DNA of 64,000 bases, taken from Reyranella aquatilis. Lineage in GTDB: Bacteria; Pseudomonadota; Alphaproteobacteria; Reyranellales; Reyranellaceae. The translations under genes and the position numbers were made by a program. The DNA is taken from positions 175,302-239,301 of the forward strand of contig NZ_JAJISD010000010.1 of NCBI RefSeq assembly GCF_020880995.1, given 5' to 3'. This document shows positions 50,753-59,829 of this stretch, in pieces. The notes below the pieces were generated by a model. That model was not told the origin of the DNA, did no database searches, and saw only the letters and a program-made list of their open reading frames with translations. Each line of letters starts with the position of its first letter. Position 1 is the first letter of the stretch.

Positions 50753-51772
50753 ATGGAGCCTCAGCCCCCCGCGACCCCTTCCGATATCGAGCTGCGCCGC
50801 GCGGCCGGCGCGTTCGCACGACCGGTTGCCTGGCGGAGCATCGTCCAGCTCGTCACGTCGTTTGGTCCGTTCCTGGCAGGATGTGTGGCGATGCATCTCG
50901 CCTTCGGCGTTTCGGTCTGGCTCACCCTGGCGCTCGCCATACCCACGGGCGCGCTCATGGTGCGGGTCTTCATTGTCCAGCACGACTGCGGCCACGGCTC
51001 GTTTTTCGCGTCCCGCCGGGCCAACGCCCTCGTTGGCCGGCTGTGCAGCCTATGTACCCTCACGCCCTTCCTGAGCTGGGGGCGCCAGCACGCGCTCCAT
51101 CATGCCGAATGGAACAATCTCGATCGCAGCGATCGCGGCAGCGACATCTATTCGTCGTGCCTGACGGTGCGCGCCTATCTCGATCTGTCGCCGCGACAAA
51201 GGCTGCTCCATCGGCTCGTGCGTCATCCGCTGCTCGCCAACCTCGTCCTGCCGCCGCTGGTCTTCCTGCTGCTCTACCGCGTGCCCTTCGATACGCCACA
51301 GGGCTGGGCCCGCGAACGTCGCTCCGTCCATCTCACCAATGCCGCTCTGCTCGCGTTTTTCGCGACGCTCACCCTGCTGCTGGGTTGGCGCGAGGTGCTG
51401 CTGGTGCATGTGCCGGTTGTTACCGTCGCGTCGATCCTTGGTGTCTGGTTGTTCACGCTGCAGCACCGGTTTCCCGGCGCCCGCTGGTCCGGTCGCGGCT
51501 CCTGGCGTTACGTCGACGCCGCAATGGACGGTTCGTCCTGGTTCGATCTCCCGCCGGTGCTGCAATGGCTGACCGGCAACATCGGATTCCACCACGTCCA
51601 CCATCTGAACCAGCGCGTTCCCAACTACCGGCTGGCGGCCGCGCATGAGGCGGTCCAGCGGCTTCGCGTGGTGCCACCGCTCGGCCTGCGCGCGGGACTG
51701 GCCGCGGCCCGCCTGACGCTGTGGGACGAGGCGAGGGGCCGGCTCGTGCGATTTCGCGATGCTCGCGCATAG
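50753..51772 (+). CDS. membrane fatty acid desaturase
   Basis: 339-residue di-iron acyl-lipid desaturase with four helices and the three histidine boxes HDCGH (77-81), HALHH (113-117) and HHVHH (280-284). The box spacing and the HHAEWNNLD segment resemble the delta-12/omega-6 (DesA-like) group of acyl-lipid desaturases, which insert double bonds in membrane lipids, often in the cold; the cold shock gene next door on the other strand is suggestive only. The 280 bases between them carry the leaders of both genes and nothing else I can identify. Confidence 0.9.
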   Translation: MEPQPPATPSDIELRRAAGAFARPVAWRSIVQLVTSFGPFLAGCVAMHLAFGVSVWLTLALAIPTGALMVRVFIVQHDCGHGSFFASRRANALVGRLCSLCTLTPFLSWGRQHALHHAEWNNLDRSDRGSDIYSSCLTVRAYLDLSPRQRLLHRLVRHPLLANLVLPPLVFLLLYRVPFDTPQGWARERRSVHLTNAALLAFFATLTLLLGWREVLLVHVPVVTVASILGVWLFTLQHRFPGARWSGRGSWRYVDAAMDGSSWFDLPPVLQWLTGNIGFHHVHHLNQRVPNYRLAAAHEAVQRLRVVPPLGLRAGLAAARLTLWDEARGRLVRFRDARA

Positions 51773-51838
51773 TGTGGGCGGGCGAGACGATCGGGCGATC
51801 TTGCTTTAGCGTGGGCGCCTCATAGAGGAGCCCCGTCA

Positions 51839-53056
51839 ATGTCTGTCCCCCACGGCCCGCTGCAGGGCGTCAAGGTCGTCTCCTGCTCCACGGCGCAGGC
51901 GGGTACCGTGCCCTGGATGCTGATGGCCGATCTCGGCGCCGACGTGATCAAGATCGAATCGCCCCAGGGCGGCGACCCGTCGCGGCGCATGACGGTCCTG
52001 CCCGGCATGGGCAGCACCTTCTTCGAAGCCAACAATCGTGGCGTGAAGAGCGTGACGCTCAACCTCAAGAGCGAGGAGGGGCGGGAGATCCTGCGCAAGC
52101 TGGTCGCCGAGGCCGACATCTTCGGCCAGAACTTCCGGCCGGGTGCGGCCGAGAAGAACGGCTTCGGCTGGGAGGAGCTGCGCAAGGTCAATCCGAAGCT
52201 CGTCTATGTCTCGATCTCCGGTTACGGACCCGACGGCCCGCACGCCCATCTGCCGGGCACCGATTCGATGGCGCAGGCGCTGGGCGGCATCGCTGAGGCC
52301 TACTCGACGGCCGGCCAGAAGATGAAGACCGGCGTCGTGTCGGTGGCGGACGAGACCTGCGCGATCCTCGCTTTTGGCGGCGCGCTGGCGGCGCTGACGC
52401 ACGCGCGCACGACGGGCGTGGGCCAGAAGATCGATCTCTCACTGCTCGGCGGGCAGGTTCGCTTGATGGGCTGGACGCTCCAGACTGCGATGTGGCGCAA
52501 CCAGAATCCCGTCACCGGGCAGGCGCGTGTCACGGGCACGCGGGAGCGGCCTGGCATCAGCGCCAGCTTCGACGATCGCGACGGCAAGCCGCTGGTCTTC
52601 CAGCTGACCGGTCCGGACAATTGGAAGGATGCGATGACCGCGCTCGGCTTCTACGAGCGTCTCGAAAAGGCGGGTTTCGCAGATCTCGGGGTCATCATCG
52701 ATAATGACGCCAGGCGCATTGAACTGCTCGCCACGCTGGACGGCCTGTTCGCCACCGGCACGCGCGACGACTGGGTGGCGAGACTGCGCGGCGCCGACAT
52801 CGTCTCCGCGCCCATCAACACGCTGCTCGAAGCATCAAACGATCCCGACGTGGTGGCCAACGGATACGTCACCGAGGTCGAGTATCCGAAGCTTGGCAAG
52901 AAGCTGAAGGTGCACGGGACGCCCTGGAAATTCTCCGAAACGCCGGCGAAACCCGGCATCGCGCCTGAACTGGGCGAGCACAACGACTCCGTTCTGGGTA
53001 AGCTTGGCTATGATGCCTCCGCGCTGGCTGACCTGCGCGCGCGCAAGATCATCTGA
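51839..53056 (+). CDS. CaiB/BaiF-family (class III) CoA-transferase
   Basis: 405-residue CoA-transferase that moves CoA between carboxylic acids without a ping-pong thioester intermediate on Glu. The N-terminal Rossmann start LADLGADVIKIE-type (here MADLGADVIKIES), the NRGVKSVTLNLKSEEG block, and Asp142 in PGTDSMAQA (the expected catalytic aspartate) identify the family. The substrate is unknown; carnitine, oxalate, succinate and bile-acid CoA enzymes are all relatives. A DUF1348 gene follows after 19 bases. Confidence 0.92.
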   Translation: MSVPHGPLQGVKVVSCSTAQAGTVPWMLMADLGADVIKIESPQGGDPSRRMTVLPGMGSTFFEANNRGVKSVTLNLKSEEGREILRKLVAEADIFGQNFRPGAAEKNGFGWEELRKVNPKLVYVSISGYGPDGPHAHLPGTDSMAQALGGIAEAYSTAGQKMKTGVVSVADETCAILAFGGALAALTHARTTGVGQKIDLSLLGGQVRLMGWTLQTAMWRNQNPVTGQARVTGTRERPGISASFDDRDGKPLVFQLTGPDNWKDAMTALGFYERLEKAGFADLGVIIDNDARRIELLATLDGLFATGTRDDWVARLRGADIVSAPINTLLEASNDPDVVANGYVTEVEYPKLGKKLKVHGTPWKFSETPAKPGIAPELGEHNDSVLGKLGYDASALADLRARKII

Positions 53057-53075
53057 GCACTGGAGGAGCCTCGCT

Positions 53076-53540
53076 ATGTCCCGCCCACCTTTGCCGCCCT
53101 TTACCGAGCAGACAGCGATCGAGAAGGTCCGCCTCGCCGAGGATGGCTGGAACGGCCGCGATCCGGCGAAGGTCGCACTCGCCTATACGCCCGACAGCCA
53201 GTGGCGCAACCGCGCCGAGTTCATCACGGGCCGCGACGCCATCGAGGCGTTTCTCAGGCGCAAATGGGCGCGCGAGCTCGATTATCGCCTGATCAAGGAA
53301 CTGTGGACCTTTGCCGGCAACCGCATCGCCGTCCGCTTCGCCTACGAATTCCACGACGACAGCGGCACCTGGTTTCGCGCCTACGGCAACGAGAACTGGG
53401 AATTCGACTCCGACGGGCTGATGCGACGCCGGATCGCCAGCATCAATGAGCATCCCATCGCGGAGGCGGACCGCAAGTTCCGTTGGCCGTTGGGCCGCCG
53501 GCCCGACGATCACCCGGGGCTCAGCGCTCAGGGATTTTGA
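53076..53540 (+). CDS. DUF1348 (NTF2-like) family protein
   Basis: 154-residue protein of the nuclear transport factor 2-like superfamily, DUF1348 branch. It shows the alpha-helical start AIEKVRLAEDGWNGRDP, then the cone-shaped sheet with YTPDSQWRNRAEFITGR, RIAVRFAYEFHDD and ENWEFDSDGLMRRR. Many such proteins are small enzymes or ligand-binding proteins; function unknown here. GGAGGAG precedes the ATG at 53076. It is likely co-transcribed with the CoA-transferase. Confidence 0.88.
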   Translation: MSRPPLPPFTEQTAIEKVRLAEDGWNGRDPAKVALAYTPDSQWRNRAEFITGRDAIEAFLRRKWARELDYRLIKELWTFAGNRIAVRFAYEFHDDSGTWFRAYGNENWEFDSDGLMRRRIASINEHPIAEADRKFRWPLGRRPDDHPGLSAQGF

Positions 53541-53554
53541 CGGAGAGGTCGCGC

Positions 53555-54178
53555 TCACATCCGGCGAGCGAGGAAGTGAACGCCCGTCGCTGGATTGCCG
53601 TGCATGGTGGTCAGCCGGATCCGCCTGCGGCTGATCGGCTCGAAGCCTGACAGCCAACCCTGCATATGGTCGTCGGTGTGATGGCGCACGATGCCGCCGT
53701 CGCCGGTGTCGAAGACACCGTAGGGACCGTGTGGCCTCTCATCGTAACGCGCGCGGTTGCGCGCATCTTCCTGCAGCGGCATGTCGCTGATGAACAGGAG
53801 ACCGCCGGGGCGCAGCAAGCGGCGAATCTCCGTCAGGACCGCCGCCTGGTCGTCGTCATCGACGATGCAGGTCAGGACCGCGAGGATCATGGCCGCGTCG
53901 AAACTTCCGTCTGGCTCGCCGATCGCAGGACGGTCGATATGGCGCAGATCGAGGCCGGGGCACTCGCGGCGCCCGCGCGCCACCATCTCACGCGAGAAAT
54001 CCACGCCAACCGTGTTGTGAAACCCCAGTCCGGCGAGCGCCCGCAGGCTCCTGCCGTAGCCGCAGCCATAATCCAGGATCCGGTCGCTGTGCTCCAGCGC
54101 CGCGGTGAAGTCATCGCTCAACGGATGGGTGAAGGTCTTCGCTGCGCTGCGGTCCCAGTAGCCGCTCTGGTCCGGCAT
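53555..54178 (-). CDS. class I SAM-dependent methyltransferase
   Basis: 207-residue small-molecule type methyltransferase with motif I LDYGCGYG (35-42), the acidic VGVDFS after strand 2 and LRPGGLLFISDM after strand 5, as in UbiE/Methyltransf_25-type enzymes. The acceptor is unknown. The gene stands alone, convergent with the DUF1348 gene (15-base gap). Upstream, 244 bases separate it from the beta-barrel gene, and I see no other gene there. Confidence 0.88.
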   Translation of the reverse strand: MPDQSGYWDRSAAKTFTHPLSDDFTAALEHSDRILDYGCGYGRSLRALAGLGFHNTVGVDFSREMVARGRRECPGLDLRHIDRPAIGEPDGSFDAAMILAVLTCIVDDDDQAAVLTEIRRLLRPGGLLFISDMPLQEDARNRARYDERPHGPYGVFDTGDGGIVRHHTDDHMQGWLSGFEPISRRRIRLTTMHGNPATGVHFLARRM

Positions 54179-54422
54179 TTTTCTCCTCCGGCTGTTTCGT
54201 GGCCCTCACGGGCCCCGACGTCGGCGATCCCGCGGGTTCATCCGGTGAAATCGTTGGCGGGCGAACGAGTCGCCGCAGCCTCCGACGGTCACCCGGAACG
54301 CAAACGGCCTGCGGAACGGCGATGCGCGAGCATCCTTCACGATCAGGTGCCTTCGGCCTTCCAGTATGCCGTGATCTTGGTCACAATGTCATGGGGAGAG
54401 GGACGACTGTCGGAGTACGCGG

Positions 54423-55754
54423 TTGCCGATGCGCCTTGCTCTACGTGTATCGTTTCTTTTGGCGACGCTGTCGCTCTCCAACGCCGCTCTTGCACAAGTC
54501 ACAGATGCCAGGCGCGCATCGTACCGTGCGGCTTTCGAAGAGACGCTTCGCCAGCCGGATAATGCCGAGGTCCTGCTGAAGTATGCGCAGGCCGCCGCAG
54601 CGGCCGAGGACTACGAAGGTGCGATCACCGCCTATGAACGGTTCCTGGTCATCGACGCCGACCAGCCGCGGGTGAAATTCGAGCTGGGTGTCCTCTATTA
54701 CAAGCTCAGGTCCTACGATGCGGCGCGCACCTATTTCGACCAGGCGCGCAGCTCCGCGAAGGCGACCAAGGAAATCGCCGAACGGTCGTCCGAGTTCATC
54801 CGGGACATCGACCGGCGCTGGGGCCCGTCGCGCCTGACGGGCGAGTTCGTGGCCGGTATCCGCTACTCCGACAATCCCGCCAGCCTGCCGACGGGTACGC
54901 TGCAATCCTACGGCGCGACCGTGGTGCCCGATCCGACCTTTCAGCGGCGCAGCGACTTTGCCTTTATCGGCGCCGCCTCGCTCAGCCACCGCTACGATTT
55001 CGGCCGGCAGGACAGCGGCACGCTGGAAACCGACTTCTCGTTCTACACGGCCAAGCAGTTCCAGGTGACCGCCGCCGATGTGATGCTGCTGGACCTCGGC
55101 ATCGGACCGCGCATGGAGTTGATCGACGGCCCGCTGAGCGGCGTGCAGCTCAAGCCGTTCGTCAGCGGCCGCTACATCACGGTCGGCAACCTGCCGACCT
55201 ACTGGGCGTGGGGCGCCGGTCTCGAAGCCTCGGTGCCGGTGGCCGACAAAATGCGCGCGGGAATCGTGGTGTTGGGGCAGCGGCGCGACTTCGTGGACAA
55301 CGCGGTCGTGCCGTTCAATTCCCAGAATTCCGGCAACAATGGAACGGTGGCGGCCAACCTCCGTGCCGAGCTGACGCCCAGCCTGGAAGCGTCCCTGGGC
55401 GGCAACTACACGCGATACATCGCGATGACGGGCTTCCAGAGCTACGGCGAGGCGGGCCTGGGCGGCTCGCTGACGCTGCGGTTCGAGGATCCGGTCGGCA
55501 TCAACGGTCGCAAGTGGACGTTAGCAGGCAATGCGGCGCTGGCCTTCGCGACCTACGACCAGCCCGACCCGTTCATCCAGCCCGGCACCGTTCGAAGCCA
55601 GACGGACGTCAATCTTGGATTGCTCCTGTCGGTGCCGCTGGACGACCGTCTGACCCTGGTAGGTCAGACCACGTATTTCCAACGTTCCGCCTCAATCAAC
55701 AACTACAGCTTCAACTCGTTCAGCAGCCTTCTGGGCATTGGCTGGCGATTCTGA
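54423..55754 (+). CDS. TPR protein with C-terminal outer-membrane beta-barrel (SLAM-like layout)
   Basis: 443-residue secreted protein. After a signal peptide (cleaved near LAQ, residue 25) comes a TPR region (about 30-125; VLLKYAQAAAAAEDYEGAI, VKFELGVLYYKLRSYDAA). From residue 140 onward there are alternating amphipathic strands typical of a porin-like barrel, ending in Phe (GIGWRF), the outer-membrane targeting residue. TPR plus barrel is the layout of SLAM/DUF560 surface-lipoprotein assembly modifiers, but the similarity is structural, not proven. Start TTG 54423 has GGAG seven bases before it; ATG 54429 is the alternative. The FecR-domain gene follows after 11 bases. Confidence 0.82.
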   Translation: MPMRLALRVSFLLATLSLSNAALAQVTDARRASYRAAFEETLRQPDNAEVLLKYAQAAAAAEDYEGAITAYERFLVIDADQPRVKFELGVLYYKLRSYDAARTYFDQARSSAKATKEIAERSSEFIRDIDRRWGPSRLTGEFVAGIRYSDNPASLPTGTLQSYGATVVPDPTFQRRSDFAFIGAASLSHRYDFGRQDSGTLETDFSFYTAKQFQVTAADVMLLDLGIGPRMELIDGPLSGVQLKPFVSGRYITVGNLPTYWAWGAGLEASVPVADKMRAGIVVLGQRRDFVDNAVVPFNSQNSGNNGTVAANLRAELTPSLEASLGGNYTRYIAMTGFQSYGEAGLGGSLTLRFEDPVGINGRKWTLAGNAALAFATYDQPDPFIQPGTVRSQTDVNLGLLLSVPLDDRLTLVGQTTYFQRSASINNYSFNSFSSLLGIGWRF

Positions 55755-55765
55755 GGGAGCGGTAA

Positions 55766-56707
55766 ATGTCCCCACGGCAATCATGCGCTGTTTTTCTGTC
55801 GGTCCTGTTGCCGCTCGCCTTGTCCACGGCGCCCTTGACGTCCGCTTCGGCCCAGAACGTGGGCGTGACCACCGCGGCGAGCGGCGATCCGCGCGGAACC
55901 CCGCCGGCGATGCCCACGCGGACCCTACGCGTCGGCATCGACGTGGTCGGCAACGAGCGCGTGACGACCGGTGCAGCGGATCGCGCGCATCTCGTCTTCC
56001 TCGACGGTTCCGGCCTGACGGTCGGCGCCAACAGCGACCTCGTGATCGACAAGTTCGTCTACGATCCCAATCGCACCGCCGGCGATCTCACCATCAGCGT
56101 CACTAAGGGCGCCTTCCGCTTCGTGGGTGGTGCGATCAGCAAGAAGAGCGACGTCATCATCCGCACCCCGAGTGCCCATATCGGTGTCCGCGGTGGAATC
56201 GCGACGGTGACGGTGAGCGCCGACGGCTCGACCACCGCGACCTTCCTGTTTGGCGACCGCATGACCGCGAGCAACGCGGCGGGGACGCAGCGCGCCGTGC
56301 GCTACGGCTCGCAGATCTTCGTGCCGGCCGGCGGCGCCGCTCCGCTCGAACCGGTGATCCTGCCCCCCAATACGCTGCAGGCCTATCTCGCGCTGTTCGA
56401 GCAGACGCAGACGACGGGCAACGTCATCGGCCCGGGCGACAAGGTGCTGATCGAGGCGGCCGTGAAGACGCTGAACGCGCAGGCACTTCCCTATGCCGAT
56501 CCCTCATCGAAGCTGGCGCCGTGGCTCGCCTATCTGCAGCTGGTCGCGAATCAGGCCGTCACAACAACCAATGCATCGCGGCCGGTCGGCGGCGGCGCAC
56601 CTGCCCAGCCAGGCGGTTCGACGGGGGGCACTCAGCCGGGTGGCAACACGGGGCCGGGAACCGGAGGCAACACGGGTGGTGGCTTCAGCATGGGCGGTGG
56701 CGGCTAG
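55766..56707 (+). CDS. exported FecR-domain protein with Gly-rich tail
   Basis: 313-residue protein. A signal peptide is cleaved near ASAQ (30). Residues of about 55-150 form a FecR domain (NERVTTGAADRAHLVFLDGSGLT-like core, KGAFRF, and PSAHIGVRGG, where RGT is usual). A helical stretch (about 190-265) is followed by a low-complexity tail of Gly, Thr, Gln and Pro. The protein has no transmembrane anchor, unlike FecR anti-sigma regulators, so it is likely periplasmic or surface-exposed. It starts 11 bases after the TPR-barrel gene with a GAGGGAG site. Its 3' end overlaps the convergent binding-protein gene by four bases. Confidence 0.82.
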   Translation: MSPRQSCAVFLSVLLPLALSTAPLTSASAQNVGVTTAASGDPRGTPPAMPTRTLRVGIDVVGNERVTTGAADRAHLVFLDGSGLTVGANSDLVIDKFVYDPNRTAGDLTISVTKGAFRFVGGAISKKSDVIIRTPSAHIGVRGGIATVTVSADGSTTATFLFGDRMTASNAAGTQRAVRYGSQIFVPAGGAAPLEPVILPPNTLQAYLALFEQTQTTGNVIGPGDKVLIEAAVKTLNAQALPYADPSSKLAPWLAYLQLVANQAVTTTNASRPVGGGAPAQPGGSTGGTQPGGNTGPGTGGNTGGGFSMGGGG

Positions 56708-57849
56708 GGCCGTCGCTCCGACGACCAGGGGAAGTTCACGTACTGGTCGCGCGTGTCGTAGCAGATGTTGCCGTACATCCTGAGATACTCGGCGCGCCGC
56801 ACGGGGTCGCGATAGACGCTGCCGGGATCGGCGACGTCGGCCTCGTAGCGCGCGATGTTCGCGAGCGAGAGGGCGCTGGGCAGGATGTCCATGGCCTGCG
56901 GCACGCTCTTGCCCTCCAGCCAGTCGGCCGCATGTTGCCCCAGCGCATAGGCGAAGATGGGGGAGGCGAGGCTGATGCTGGCCTTGTAGGGGCCGCCCTT
57001 CTTGATCTCGGCGACGGCCTCGGGCTCGCCGTCGATGCCGCCCAGGAACTGGTCGTTGCGCGCCTTGCCGGCCGCGCGCAGGGCTTCGAGCGCGCCCAGT
57101 ACGACGGTATCGGCGCCCAGCACGACGTCGACCGTCGGATGGGCGAGCAGGATGGTGCGCATGGCGGCGTTGCCGCCTTCCTTGTTCACCGTCTGTGGCG
57201 ACAGATCGGCGACGATGGTTACGCCGGGTATTGTCTTGAGCGAGTCGCGCATCGCCACGAAGCGGGGCGCCAGGAACTGAAGGCTGTCGTGCGTGAGCAG
57301 CACGACCTTGGCGCGGCCGCGCAGCCGGTCGCGGATGTACGCCGCCGCTGCGTCACCCAGCACCTTGCCCGTGAGGTATTGCGGCGCGTTCAGGATCTCG
57401 GTGGCCGGCGGCGGAACCACGGCGCCGACATAGCTCCCGCCCCACATGAGCTGCTGCAGGCTGGGCGCCAGCGACGCCGGATCGACGGGCGCGGTGACAA
57501 CGGCACCGACGCCGGCGCTTCGGAACTGTCGTACCTGCTCGATCATCAGCGCCGCGTCGTTGCGCGCGAGGGCGATCCGGTATTCGAGACCGCGGTCGCG
57601 GGCGGCGAGCGCCAGTCCGCGGGCGACGCCCTGCATGAACTCGCGTTCGTTGTCCTGTGCGAAGGCCAGAACCCGGTGGAGGCCCGGTGGCGGCGTGCAG
57701 GTCGGCGCGTTGGCGTCGAACGGCGGGAAGACGGTCGGGACCACGATGCCCTGCGGCCCCGGAGGCGTCGGGCTCTGGGCGTGCCCCATCGGGCTCGCGG
57801 CCAGCAGGCACGCGGCAACAAGGCCCGGCAGAGTCCGCCCCGAAATCAT
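56704..57849 (-). CDS. sugar ABC-type periplasmic substrate-binding protein
   Basis: 381-residue periplasmic binding protein of the Peripla_BP_4 (ribose/autoinducer-2) type. After a signal peptide (cleaved near GHAQ) the fold shows AFAQDNEREFMQGVARG, the QVRQFRSAGVGAVVTAPVD hinge region, and later TVDVVLGADTVVLGALEAL and GGIDGEPEAV. No permease or ATPase is nearby. The ATG at 57849 is preferred to an in-frame ATG at 57873, because it sits after a GGGGG-type site and next to the hydrophobic core. It lies about 70 bases downstream of a CHASE3 histidine kinase on the same strand, so it may feed a ligand signal to that kinase. Confidence 0.85.
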   Translation of the reverse strand: MISGRTLPGLVAACLLAASPMGHAQSPTPPGPQGIVVPTVFPPFDANAPTCTPPPGLHRVLAFAQDNEREFMQGVARGLALAARDRGLEYRIALARNDAALMIEQVRQFRSAGVGAVVTAPVDPASLAPSLQQLMWGGSYVGAVVPPPATEILNAPQYLTGKVLGDAAAAYIRDRLRGRAKVVLLTHDSLQFLAPRFVAMRDSLKTIPGVTIVADLSPQTVNKEGGNAAMRTILLAHPTVDVVLGADTVVLGALEALRAAGKARNDQFLGGIDGEPEAVAEIKKGGPYKASISLASPIFAYALGQHAADWLEGKSVPQAMDILPSALSLANIARYEADVADPGSVYRDPVRRAEYLRMYGNICYDTRDQYVNFPWSSERRP

Positions 57850-57919
57850 ATGCCCCCGCGATCCTCTTCGCATGGCCGCGTCTACCCCCGACGACGCGTC
57901 CGTCTGTGGCGACTGTAGG

Positions 57920-59263
57920 TCAGTCCATCGACAGCGGAAAGATCAGTTGGGCGGCCATGCCGGGTTCGCGCGGCAGGTAGTGGACCTCGGCGCGCATGGT
58001 CTGGGCGATGCCCTTCACGACGCGCGTTCCGATGCCGGTACCCTTCGGCGCGCCGCCCTCCTTGCGTCCCACGCCGTCATCCTCGACCACCAGTTCGCCG
58101 CGGCCGTCGTGTCGGCGGCTCAGCTTCACGCGGACCTCGCCGGCGCCTTCGGGATAGGCATACTTGAAGGCGTTGGTCAGCCACTCGGCCACCACGACGC
58201 CCAAGTTGACGCTGGCGTCGGTGCGCAGCTGCAGCGGCTCCAGCTCGTGGCGGACCGCGATGCCGCCGCGGCCCTCGGCACGCATCGAGGTCTCCAGATG
58301 CTCGATCAGGCTGGACAGGTATTCGTTCAGCTCGACGTAGCGCACGTCGCCGGAACTGTAGAGGCGCTTGTGGACCAGTGAGATCGCGAGGATGCGCGCC
58401 TGGGTCTCGTCGAGCGCCGCACGCGCCGCGCGGTCGGTGAGGGCGTTCGCCTGCAGACGCACCAGCGAGGCCACGAGGGTGAGGCTGTTGGCCACGCGAT
58501 GGTTCACTTCGGCCAGCAGCACCTCGGCGCGGTCGCGTGCCTGCGCGAGATCGGCGGTGCGGCGCGCCACGCGGTCCTCCAGCGTGGCGTTCATCAGGCG
58601 CACCTCGTCGCGCGCCTGTGCGATCTCCTGGGCGTAGCGCACGACCGTGAAGGCGACGCCGGCGACCACCAGGATGATGACCAGACCGCCGACGATCGAG
58701 ACCCAGCGCAGCATCACGGCGTTCTCGCGCTGCTCGGCGATGCCGTCGGACAACCGCTCCTCGGCGGCGCGCATGATGCCGGAGAGAAAGACATTGGCCT
58801 CGTCCATCAGCGCCTTACCGCGATTGCTCCGCAGCAGCGCCATCGCCTCGGCGTCGCGCAGGTTGGCACGCAGCGCGATCGTGTCATCCATCTCCCGCAT
58901 CTTCTCGGCGACGACGGCGGACAGCCGCCGGATCAGCGGTTCCCAGGTGCGGTCGCCAGCGAGCGCCTGGCGCAGCGTCTCGAGCTGCCGCTCGGCCTGT
59001 CCCTTGGCGCTGTCGTAGGGCGCGAGATAGATCTCGTTGCCGCTGACGAGAAAACCGCGCTGGCTGGACTCGGCCGTCTGCAGCGCGCTGCGCAGCTCGA
59101 CCGCCGCGGCGCGGGTGGTTCGCGCCTCGTTCACCAGCGCGAAGTAGACCTGGGCCCGCTGGCCCAGCCAGATCGTGGTGCCGACGATCCCCAGCAGAGT
59201 CAGCAACCCCACGCCCAGTAGAAGGATCGTGGAGGTGACGACGAAGCGACTGGAGATCGGCAT
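57920..59263 (-). CDS. CHASE3-domain sensor histidine kinase, HisKA_2/HWE-like
   Basis: 447-residue membrane kinase. A first helix (about 10-33), a CHASE3-type periplasmic region (about 40-180; VELRSALQTAESSQRGFLVSG is typical), a second helix (about 185-210) and a coiled coil precede the HisKA_2 domain with phospho-acceptor His255 (VNHRVANSL) and a HATPase with NAFKYA and DDGVG/GTGIG boxes. This class often drives alphaproteobacterial general stress or light responses through separate single-domain regulators; none is encoded here. The downstream binding-protein gene may be co-transcribed. Confidence 0.92.
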   Translation of the reverse strand: MPISSRFVVTSTILLLGVGLLTLLGIVGTTIWLGQRAQVYFALVNEARTTRAAAVELRSALQTAESSQRGFLVSGNEIYLAPYDSAKGQAERQLETLRQALAGDRTWEPLIRRLSAVVAEKMREMDDTIALRANLRDAEAMALLRSNRGKALMDEANVFLSGIMRAAEERLSDGIAEQRENAVMLRWVSIVGGLVIILVVAGVAFTVVRYAQEIAQARDEVRLMNATLEDRVARRTADLAQARDRAEVLLAEVNHRVANSLTLVASLVRLQANALTDRAARAALDETQARILAISLVHKRLYSSGDVRYVELNEYLSSLIEHLETSMRAEGRGGIAVRHELEPLQLRTDASVNLGVVVAEWLTNAFKYAYPEGAGEVRVKLSRRHDGRGELVVEDDGVGRKEGGAPKGTGIGTRVVKGIAQTMRAEVHYLPREPGMAAQLIFPLSMD

Positions 59264-59335
59264 GTGTCAGGAAGCCGTTGCCTGCATTTCCGCCTCCACA
59301 CAAGCGCCCGCTCCGTGCGGTATCGAACGTTTACA

Positions 59336-59755
59336 TCAGGGCAGGATCGCCTCGCCCTCGATCTCGACCTTGGCGTTGGCATCGATCAGGGCCGAAACCT
59401 GCACCAGCGTCATGGCCGGGAAATGACGGCCGAGCGTGGCGCCCCAGGCGGCGCCGACCGCCGCGCCGGCGGCGTTGAACTCCGCGATGTCGGTCACGTA
59501 GGCGCGCAGCGCCACCAGGTGCTGCGGCTCGCCACCCGCCGACTTCAGCACGGTGACGAGATTGGAGAGCGCGATGCGCCATTGTGCGCCGGCATCGGCG
59601 TCGGCGGGAATGCTGGCCTGGCCGGGTTCGCGCCCGAGCTGGCCGGCGATTCGCACGCTGCGTGTGCCGGTGGCCACGACGGCATGCGAGAAGCCGCGCG
59701 GGCGGGGCCAGCCTTCGGGCAGGATCGGCGTGTAGGCGATGTCGGACGGGCTCAT
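59336..59755 (-). CDS. RidA/YjgF-family protein
   Basis: 139-residue chorismate-mutase-like fold protein of the RidA superfamily, trimeric members of which hydrolyse reactive enamine/imine intermediates. The conserved Arg in VALRAYVTD and the C-terminal EIEGEAILP glutamate are present. The exact subgroup is uncertain: the first strand is longer than in canonical RidA. The ATG at 59755 is used. It is divergent from the hemolysin III gene, with starts about 75 bases apart. Confidence 0.88.
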   Translation of the reverse strand: MSPSDIAYTPILPEGWPRPRGFSHAVVATGTRSVRIAGQLGREPGQASIPADADAGAQWRIALSNLVTVLKSAGGEPQHLVALRAYVTDIAEFNAAGAAVGAAWGATLGRHFPAMTLVQVSALIDANAKVEIEGEAILP

Positions 59756-59829
59756 CTTCGGGTTCCTCCGGAACGGTTGCGGCCATTCTAGCCGTTGCCG
59801 CCGGTCGCGCGCGACCGCATCGTGGCGTC

